DNA of 5,184 nucleotides from Spirosoma sp. (lineage in GTDB: Bacteria; Bacteroidota; Bacteroidia; Cytophagales; Spirosomataceae), in NCBI GenBank assembly GCA_025351545.1, contig JANXVQ010000640.1:1-5184 (forward strand). The letters are read 5' to 3'. Positions 1-3,503 of this stretch are shown here, piece after piece (position 1 is the first letter of the stretch; every line of letters starts with the position of its first letter). Under the pieces are notes generated by a model. That model did not search any database. It saw nothing but the letters and a program-made list of their open reading frames with translations, and was not told the DNA's origin. Both the position numbers and the translations under genes were made by a program.

Positions 1-42
1 GGGTGCTTTTAGTAGGCATTCAATGGTTTGAAAAAAAGCAGT

Positions 43-94
43 TGTAAAGCTGTGGCAGGATTAAGAATTAAGTGTAAACTTGTGGTAGGATTAA
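43..94 (+). repeat. Direct repeat, two copies with 30-bp period
   Basis: Positions 43-64 and 73-94 share 19 of 22 bases (TGTAAA, then TGTGG, then AGGATTAA). A weaker third copy may start at 117 (TGTAAAC...CAGGA), but the spacing changes to 44 bp. Two or three copies with uneven spacing and no palindromic unit do not make a CRISPR array. Function unknown. Confidence 0.6.
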
Positions 95-149
95 ACGGGC
101 GACAACCCCTGAAAACTGTAAACCTATTTCAGGACGGCACATCGTCCCC

Positions 150-178
150 GGCGACAGGAAGCACGTCCCAAAGGCAGG
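150..178 (+). repeat. GGCGACAGG repeat, copy 1
   Basis: This unit starts GGCGACAGGAAGC, followed by ACGTCCCAAAGGCAGG, and ends 6 bp before the first attC-like site. Related copies lie at 305-334, 359-387, 844-870, 980-1009 and 1349-1376. Copies 1, 4 and 6 stand directly before a CAGCCCAAC box. Copies 2, 3 and 5 stand between such a site and the next gene. The repeat therefore belongs to the cassette flanks rather than to any one gene. Confidence 0.6.
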
Positions 179-184
179 CGTTCA

Positions 185-270
185 GCCCAACCGACAGGGG
201 GTGTAAAGGTTCGGGGTACTCGTGTTCAAGTAGCTTCCTCCCACGCCATCAGCCCCCTGCACTGTTGGGT
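185..270 (+). other. attC-like recombination site 1
   Basis: This 86-bp imperfect palindrome is bounded by GCCCAAC (185-191) and GTTGGGT (264-270), which fit the integron consensus boxes RYYYAAC and GTTRRRY. Inside them lie CAGGGGG (195-201) and its exact complement CCCCCTG (253-259). The spacers are 3 nt (192-194) on the left and 4 nt (260-263) on the right. This is the two-box, unpaired-spacer layout of a folded attC. The centre (202-252) is largely unpaired. It shares GTGTAAAGG-TCG and CATCAGCCC with the site at 881-944, so the two are homologous. In a true attC the crossover falls between G264 and T265. The box symmetry alone does not fix orientation; I give + because both nearby genes would then precede their sites. 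No integrase is visible, so activity is unproven. Confidence 0.6.
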
Positions 271-295
271 GCGAGTCAATCAAATTCTTGTAAGT

Positions 296-403
296 CAGCG
301 TCTTGGCGACAGGAAGCGCGTCCCAGAGGTCAGGTTTTGGCTTGCATTTCAGCGTCCCGGCGACAGGAAGCGGGCCGCAGAAGTAAGTTTTTTTGCTCGT
401 TCG
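296..403 (+). repeat. 54-bp imperfect tandem duplication containing GGCGACAGG copies 2 and 3
   Basis: Copy one (296-349) and copy two (350-403) both start CAGCGTC and contain GGCGACAGGAAGCG (305-318 and 359-372). Similarity is strong over the first 40 bases and fades after that. The right part of copy two runs into GCTCGTTCGGCGGGTTG (395-411), which recurs with two mismatches at 1016-1032 before the next gene. The duplication explains why this left flank is longer than that of the following cassette. Confidence 0.6.
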
Positions 404-491
404 GCGGGTTGCGGTTGACAAGCCAAATGCCCCGTTAGTACACAGTTCGTTTTTCACCATTCATAAATTGTACAAAAAACCAATTCACTAC

Positions 492-815
492 ATGAAAAAG
501 ACACTTTTACCCGCAGTCGTACTCGCGGTGGGTCTCATCTTGACAGGTTGTAATGCTACTATGCACACAGTGGGTACAGGAGGTAGAGGAGATTGTAAAG
601 GTCCCGGTCAGTATGATGCTAAGAAAAAGCAATGGTATATTTTTTGGGGACTACTCCCACTAAATAATGTGGATTCCAAAGTGTTGGCGGGTGGTGCAAA
701 AAATTATACCATACGAACAACCACCAGTTTTGGTGATGGCCTGATTGCCATTCCTGGCTCTTACCTTTTGGGTATTCGCACTCAAACGATTCGGATTTCA
801 AAAGGCAACGAATAA
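492..815 (+). CDS. Small lipoprotein, Bor-like
   Basis: This is a 107-residue protein. The start at 492 is chosen because it gives a standard lipoprotein signal: MKK, a hydrophobic stretch from about residue 4 to 16, then the lipobox LTGC with Cys20 as the acylated residue. An in-frame ATG at 393 would add 33 unrelated residues lying in repeat DNA. The mature part is about 88 residues and is probably anchored in a membrane facing the periplasm or the cell surface. Its core (KKQWYIFWGLLP, NNVD, GGAKNY, a T-rich strand, then LLGIRTQTIRI) follows the pattern of phage lambda Bor: a WGL-type strand, a VD turn, a GGA segment and a final GI.T strand. Lambda Bor is an envelope lipoprotein linked to serum resistance. 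I place this protein in or near that family from the pattern only; its role here is unknown. No Shine-Dalgarno is seen, as usual in Bacteroidota. Confidence 0.8.
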   Translation: MKKTLLPAVVLAVGLILTGCNATMHTVGTGGRGDCKGPGQYDAKKKQWYIFWGLLPLNNVDSKVLAGGAKNYTIRTTTSFGDGLIAIPGSYLLGIRTQTIRISKGNE

Positions 816-827
816 ATTTTCGCTCCG

Positions 828-865
828 CGTGGGCGGGTTGCTTGGCGACAGGTTGCTCGCCCACG
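828..865. repeat. Hairpin after the lipoprotein gene
   Basis: CGTGGGCG (828-835) pairs perfectly with CGCCCACG (858-865) around a 22-nt loop that holds GGTTGC twice. It begins 12 bp after the lipoprotein stop codon and overlaps GGCGACAGG repeat copy 4 (844-870). No T-tract follows, so an intrinsic terminator is doubtful. It could stabilise the mRNA 3' end or be part of the cassette-end structure. Confidence 0.5.
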
Positions 866-870
866 AAGGA
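844..870 (+). repeat. GGCGACAGG repeat, copy 4
   Basis: This diverged copy starts GGCGACAGGTTGC and ends near CGAAGGA, 10 bp before the GCCCAAC box of attC-like site 2. The wider stretch from CGCTCCG (821) to that box aligns with the stretch from CGCTCCG (1326) to the partial site at 1383. The 3' flanks of the two cassettes are thus related. Confidence 0.55.
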
Positions 871-880
871 GAGTCATTCA

Positions 881-944
881 GCCCAACGAGGGAAGGAGTG
901 TAAAGGATCGCTACGCTCACCATCAGCCCTCTCGGGCGTTGGGT
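881..944 (+). other. attC-like recombination site 2
   Basis: This 64-bp imperfect palindrome is bounded by GCCCAAC (881-887) and GTTGGGT (938-944). The outer arm CCCAACG (882-888) pairs with CGTTGGG (937-943). An inner arm GAGGG (888-892) matches CCCTC (927-931), with TCGGG (932-936) bulged on one side. G888 could pair in either arm but not both. The two arms are weaker than in site 1, but the shared GTGTAAAGG-TCG and CATCAGCCC blocks show common origin. The site lies 65 bp after the lipoprotein stop codon, a normal place for an attC relative to its gene. Length is within the known attC range. Confidence 0.58.
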
Positions 945-979
945 GGAGTCAACAAAATGTGAGTTCTAGGCAGGTTACC

Positions 980-1009
980 GGTGTCAGGTCGCACGTCTCA
1001 TTAGGTAGG
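980..1009 (+). repeat. GGCGACAGG repeat, copy 5 (diverged)
   Basis: GGTGTCAGGTCGCACGTC followed by a GTAGG end aligns with copy 1 (GGCGACAGGAAGCACGTC...GGCAGG). It lies between attC-like site 2 and the small membrane protein gene, as copies 2 and 3 do in the preceding cassette. Confidence 0.45.
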
Positions 1010-1021
1010 CTTGGGGCTCGT

Positions 1022-1056
1022 TGGTCGGGTTGAGACTATCCGCCAAAACCCGACCA
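1022..1056. repeat. Perfect 10-bp hairpin before the small membrane protein gene
   Basis: TGGTCGGGTT (1022-1031) pairs exactly with AACCCGACCA (1047-1056) around a 15-nt loop. The hairpin ends 16 bp before the ATG at 1073, so in a transcript from upstream it would sit just before the translation start. No T-tract follows. A role in translation control or in insulating the gene from upstream transcription is possible but not shown. Confidence 0.6.
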
Positions 1057-1072
1057 CCCCAGTTTATGTGCA

Positions 1073-1282
1073 ATGATGTATTACCTTAAAAAAATGATTG
1101 GTATTGCTTTTCTAGTTTTTGCCATCCTTTTAACCGTGCCTTTTGGCCTTTATACATTGGTAGCCTTTTTGTCGAACAATAATTATTTTGGAAGTTTATT
1201 TTTGGTCTCGTTTATTGGTTTTTTTTATTACTTAGGTTGGTTTTTTCTTTTTGGGAACAAAAAAGCATCATCTACCAAATAA
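1073..1282 (+). CDS. Small two-helix inner-membrane protein, unknown function
   Basis: This is a 69-residue hydrophobic protein that I do not recognise. It starts MMYYLKKM (ATG at 1073 or 1076; the sequence does not decide). It has a first membrane helix at about residues 9-33 (IGIAFLVF...), a short polar turn with SNNNYFG, a second helix at about 38-62 rich in Phe and Tyr, and a basic tail with NKKAS. No catalytic or binding motif is visible. Codon use and hydrophobic pattern suit a real gene. It is the only plausible gene in its cassette-like segment. There is no Shine-Dalgarno. Small membrane proteins of unknown role are common integron cargo, which fits the context but does not identify it. 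Confidence 0.65.
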   Translation: MMYYLKKMIGIAFLVFAILLTVPFGLYTLVAFLSNNNYFGSLFLVSFIGFFYYLGWFFLFGNKKASSTK

Positions 1283-1348
1283 GATGAATTTAGTAACTTT
1301 ATATACAGGCACTTGTGTCGTTTATCGCTCCGTGCAGGCATACTTATG

Positions 1349-1389
1349 TTGACAAGATACACGTTCCAAAGGAAAGTTATCAGCCCAAC
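1349..1389 (+). repeat. GGCGACAGG repeat copy 6 leading into a lone GCCCAAC box
   Basis: The stretch from GACAAGA (1351) to CAGCCCAAC (1381-1389) aligns with the stretch from GACAGGA to CAGCCCAAC before site 1, with roughly three bases in four identical over 40 bp. The box at 1383-1389 is therefore a genuine relative of the attC left box. No GTTGGGT partner follows within 300 bp. The nearest GTTRRRY match is GTTGAAC (1431-1437), inside the next gene, and only its CAAC core pairs. I read this as a decayed or truncated site that marks the right edge of the cassette stretch. Confidence 0.5.
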
Positions 1390-1424
1390 TACCAAGGCGA
1401 ATACTTAACAGATAATGTAAACAC

Positions 1425-1958
1425 ATGAACGTTGAACACGCTTTAAACGACTTCTATGACCGGTATGGGTATGGTCAGGAAGGAGGCATTAATAAGAAAT
1501 GGGACATGATTAAGTTTGGCCCTATTGCCCTTCCTTTACCCAACTTAGAATCAAGACGAAAAAACATCTATTTGCACGACATCAACCACCTTGTTACAGG
1601 CTACGATACCACTTGGAAAGGAGAAAGTTCGATCTCAAGCTGGGAGATCGCTACTGGTGGATGGGGTAAATTATACTTTCCGTGGTTGTTGACACTTTGG
1701 GGTATGGCAGTAGGTGTGATGTTATATCCCAGGCACAGCTATAACGCATTTCAAGTGGGTCTACGAATGAAGAGTGCTTTTACAGGCGATTTGTCAAAGG
1801 AAGAAATGTACTCGCTAACCATAGAACAGCTAAAGAGCCAACTTCAACGGCCAGAAGCCGAGATGGAAAGTTGGAGTTATTATTTCTGGGCAGCGCTCAG
1901 TTTGCTTGTCTGGTTTAGCCCTTTCCTAGCAAGTATTCTACTTTACTGCTTATTCTGA
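1425..1958 (+). CDS. Coq4-like membrane-associated protein
   Basis: This is a 177-residue protein. Residues 51-67 carry HDINH, eleven residues, then Glu: an exact match to the HDxxH-x11-E metal-binding signature of Coq4 proteins (His51, Asp52, His55, Glu67). A second Glu follows at 74 in SSWEIATGG. Coq4 acts in ubiquinone synthesis as a Zn-binding protein; this shorter family shares the signature, but its reaction is unknown to me. A hydrophobic helix follows at about 84-101 (FPWLLTLWGMAVGVML), then a LSKEEMYSLTIEQLKSQL segment typical of the family, and a C-terminal membrane helix at about 152-176. The two helices suggest a membrane location. The start at 1425 lies 36 bp after the lone GCCCAAC box, and no attC-like site follows the gene, so its cassette status is open. 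Bacteroidota normally use menaquinone, so a role in ubiquinone synthesis here is doubtful. Confidence 0.7.
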   Translation: MNVEHALNDFYDRYGYGQEGGINKKWDMIKFGPIALPLPNLESRRKNIYLHDINHLVTGYDTTWKGESSISSWEIATGGWGKLYFPWLLTLWGMAVGVMLYPRHSYNAFQVGLRMKSAFTGDLSKEEMYSLTIEQLKSQLQRPEAEMESWSYYFWAALSLLVWFSPFLASILLYCLF

Positions 1959-2237
1959 TTTTCTTGCTTCGCTTAGGTAGACGTATGGTGATATTACCAT
2001 AAAAACCTTATCTAGAAAGAAATAGAATAATTATCCGTATACTCTAAGCAGGTATGACACCATAGATGCTTCACCAAATTTATTGTTTTCTACTAACTAT
2101 TTTTCTCCTTCAAAATCATACTAAATGATTTGTGACGTACTTTGCTACTTGTGGGCAATGGGGCTTATCCTTTCCTGAAGTCCAGCAACTTAGACGAGTA
2201 AATCAAACGAAACCCATTATCCTATTTTACCAGTATC
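1959..2237. other. Intergenic gap without recognised gene
   Basis: This 279-bp AT-rich gap separates the Coq4-like gene from the DUF4405-type gene. I see no gene on either strand, no attC-like box and no GGCGACAGG repeat. A small hairpin (TATGGT 1984-1989 with ACCATA 1996-2001) has no T-tract after it on the + strand. A near match to the Bacteroidota -7 element (TACTTTG, one base short of TAnnTTTG) lies around 2138 but is too weak to call. The promoter of the next gene is expected in this gap. Confidence 0.5.
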
Positions 2238-2954
2238 ATGAAGTCAAAGAACCTAGTTAGCCTTTCCGTTGCAGCTGTATTTTTTGTTTTAGCCACTACA
2301 GGGCTCTTAATTTACTTCGGACAAGGTTCGCACGTCGTCGAGCATACCCACGCCTGGTTTGGTATTTTATTCTTCATGGCAGCCGTGTTTCATATCGTTA
2401 ACAACTGGTCGTCGATTGTAGGGTATACCAAAAACCGCCGGACGGGAGGTATTCAGAAGGAGTTTGCTATTCCAGCTATCATAGTCATTATTTTTGCTGC
2501 CGGGATTGGATTTGACCTGCCCGTTTTTAGTAAATTAGCCAATGCGGGGAAAGACCTGATGCGGGGCGACAAACCACGAGGTGGACCAATGCCGCAAACC
2601 GCCATCGATTCAATTGCCAACGCTGTTGAAACGGCCTACGCCGGTGCCTACAGCAAAGGAGATACGGCAGCATTGGCGGTAATCATGCCGATCAAAACCG
2701 CGTTACTGACCGAAGCAGGCACAATTTTGAGCGGTTCGGATATGCAAAAAAACGTCCTTAAGCGAACAGCCAGCGAGGTAGTTACCACCAAAGTTGACCG
2801 CGCCGAAGCGATTGACGATCATTTGATTATCGTTCATGGCACGTCGACAAACTCAACATCAACCACGCCATCGGTTTATACACATGTGCTGAAAGAACAG
2901 GATAAAAAGTGGCGAATTGTGGCGGCTCAGCGGGCGTATCCGGCCGTGCAATAA
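2238..2954 (+). CDS. DUF4405-type membrane protein with C-terminal NTF2/SnoaL-like domain
   Basis: This is a 238-residue two-part protein. The N-terminal part has membrane helices at about residues 6-27, 38-58 and 76-96. His38 and His52, in HAWFGILFFMAAVFHIVNNW, are 14 residues apart, with the second helix's motif matching DUF4405 and related cytochrome-b-like domains, where such histidines can bind heme. The third helix ends near DLPVF. After a Gly/Pro-rich linker (110-118), residues 123-236 look like an NTF2/DUF4440 fold: an ANAVETAYAGAYSKGDTAAL helix, then strands ending in VYTHVLKEQDKKWRIVAAQ. The soluble part probably binds a small ligand or partner; no catalytic set is clear. The ATG at 2238 gives a clean first membrane helix. 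The gene stands alone, with a strong hairpin 72 bp downstream. Heme binding is a family-based inference. Confidence 0.72.
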   Translation: MKSKNLVSLSVAAVFFVLATTGLLIYFGQGSHVVEHTHAWFGILFFMAAVFHIVNNWSSIVGYTKNRRTGGIQKEFAIPAIIVIIFAAGIGFDLPVFSKLANAGKDLMRGDKPRGGPMPQTAIDSIANAVETAYAGAYSKGDTAALAVIMPIKTALLTEAGTILSGSDMQKNVLKRTASEVVTTKVDRAEAIDDHLIIVHGTSTNSTSTTPSVYTHVLKEQDKKWRIVAAQRAYPAVQ

Positions 2955-3026
2955 TACGGGAGGTACGCTTTTTACTGCCGGAATGATGAGAAAATAGAAA
3001 GTTCGTTTTTGTATTGTTCAATTAAA

Positions 3027-3082
3027 AAATTCCCTGCCAATCACTGAGAATAATTTAATTCTCAGAGATTGGCAGGGAATTT
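3027..3082. terminator. Strong hairpin, probable bidirectional terminator
   Basis: The arms 3027-3051 and 3058-3082 pair over 25 bp with a single A-A mismatch (3043 with 3066) and a 6-nt loop (3052-3057). The GC-rich part is CCCTGCC with GGCAGGG. On the + strand TTT ends the stem and ACTTTTGG follows; on the - strand a run of six T follows. The best T-tract thus serves transcription from the right, but the position 72 bp after the DUF4405-type gene suits termination of that gene. No converging gene is visible. Confidence 0.7.
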
Positions 3083-3103
3083 GACTTTTGGTATTAAGCC
3101 GAT

Positions 3104-3162
3104 ATTTATACAGATTTTCTTCTGACTCATACTATGTGTGTTGGAAGAAAATCTATATAAAT
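3104..3162. repeat. Second long hairpin, AT-rich
   Basis: The arms 3104-3122 and 3144-3162 pair over 19 bp with one C-A mismatch (3111 with 3155). The stem can grow inward by two wobble and two normal pairs to 3126/3140, leaving a 13-nt loop. It starts 21 bp after the terminator-like hairpin but shares no sequence with it. No T-tract follows on either strand, so it is not a standard terminator. It could be a small non-autonomous repeat element, a structured RNA or a regulatory palindrome; I cannot choose. Confidence 0.6.
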
Positions 3163-3472
3163 CAATGATCTTGGTCCGGACTGGCCTGAGTCGAATGGTC
3201 ACGATGAGCTGGCTGGCTAGTGGCTGGTAATAGCTCTTAAGGTTAAGTGATTTATCGGGCTTAATCCTATTCCTGTAGTGTATGGGTTGGCACTAGGCGA
3301 ACTGGCAATTGCTGGTGGATAAACCGGAAAATAAGATTTGGAGAAGTTAGGAACTCAGTTTAATCCTTGACAAACTAATTTGTAAGAAACAGTTGTTATG
3401 TAGTTAACGGTGAGAAGAGTTGTGAAGTAATTTCCGGTTACGTAGTCTTAGTATAGTTCAGTCATAATCAAG
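3163..3472. other. Intergenic stretch, nothing recognised
   Basis: These 310 bp hold no open frame of note on either strand and no transposase remnant I recognise. There is a GGCTGG-rich patch at about 3209-3229. A TTGACA at 3367-3372 has no partner box at a usual distance. The stretch may be the 5' control region of the esterase gene or the remains of a lost gene. Confidence 0.45.
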
Positions 3473-3480
3473 TACCTTTG
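3473..3480 (+). promoter_or_regulatory. Bacteroidota -7 promoter element (TAnnTTTG)
   Basis: TACCTTTG is a perfect match to the Bacteroidota -7 consensus TAnnTTTG. It ends 23 bp before the GTG start of the esterase gene, so transcription would begin a few bases later and leave a short leader. No TTG is seen at the usual -33 distance; TTA at 3448-3450, 22 bp upstream, is the nearest candidate. Inferred from motif and position. Confidence 0.5.
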
Positions 3481-3503
3481 GCTCAGTTTTATACCGTAAC
3501 TCT

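Larger units (their letters stand above)
1..184. other. Gene-free cassette-like segment before the first attC-like site
   Basis: I see no convincing gene here. One frame stays open from 28 to 438, but it runs through the palindrome at 185-270 and the tandem repeats after it, is rich in Cys, Ser, Arg and Gln, and resembles no protein I know. The first six bases, GGGTGC, equal the bases that end the right box of the 185-270 site and follow it, so the window may open inside an earlier attC-like site; six bases are weak support. The segment holds a 22-bp direct repeat (43-64 and 73-94) and a copy of the GGCGACAGG repeat at 150-178. It is either a cassette without a coding region or the tail of a longer one. 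Confidence 0.4.
265..938 (+). mobile_element. Putative gene cassette carrying the Bor-like lipoprotein
   Basis: The segment between the predicted crossover points of attC-like sites 1 and 2 is 674 bp and has one gene on the + strand followed by its site, the normal layout of an integron cassette. Its left flank is unusually long (about 220 bp) because it holds a 54-bp tandem duplication. Its first bases (GTTGGGTGCGAGTCAA) match the start of the next segment (GTTGGGTGGAGTCAA), as expected if cassette ends share ancestry. The cassette reading is an inference from the palindromes and flanks. Confidence 0.5.
939..1389 (+). mobile_element. Putative gene cassette carrying the small membrane protein, right site decayed
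   Basis: The segment begins at the predicted crossover point of attC-like site 2, holds one + strand gene (1073-1282), and ends in a conserved 3' flank followed by a lone GCCCAAC box. Both flanks resemble those of the preceding cassette: the start, the GCTCGTT..CGGGTTG block before the gene, and the CGCTCCG...AAGGA block after it. The matching right box is missing or too diverged, so the true right boundary is uncertain. Confidence 0.4.

Noticed and set aside
43..138. CRISPR-like direct repeats
   Set aside because: There are only two good copies, an 8-bp gap between them, and an unevenly spaced weak third copy. No spacers of constant length are present.
28..438. Open frame of 136 codons on the + strand
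   Set aside because: It runs through the palindrome 185-270 and the tandem repeats 296-403, has a low-complexity Cys/Ser/Arg/Gln composition, and lacks any recognisable domain.
393..491. Longer N-terminus for the lipoprotein from the ATG at 393
   Set aside because: It would place 33 residues from repeat DNA before a standard lipoprotein signal peptide and stop the lipobox from working.
182..864. Two minus-strand open frames (182-460 and 619-864)
   Set aside because: The first is antisense to the repeats and site 1; the second is antisense to the lipoprotein gene. Neither has a plausible protein pattern.
842..1033. Open frame of 63 codons on the + strand
   Set aside because: It covers hairpin, attC-like site 2 and repeat DNA. 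Its translation simply reads the palindrome and resembles no protein.
1984..2001. Small hairpin TATGGT...ACCATA as terminator of the Coq4-like gene
   Set aside because: The stem is only 6 bp and AT-rich and is followed by A residues rather than T on the + strand.
2827..3021. Minus-strand open frame of 64 codons
   Set aside because: It is antisense to the end of the DUF4405-type gene and its downstream spacer, with no domain features.
3367..3372. TTGACA as a sigma-70 type -35 box
   Set aside because: There is no TATAAT-like partner at 16-18 bp, and the organism appears to use the Bacteroidota -7/-33 promoter type.
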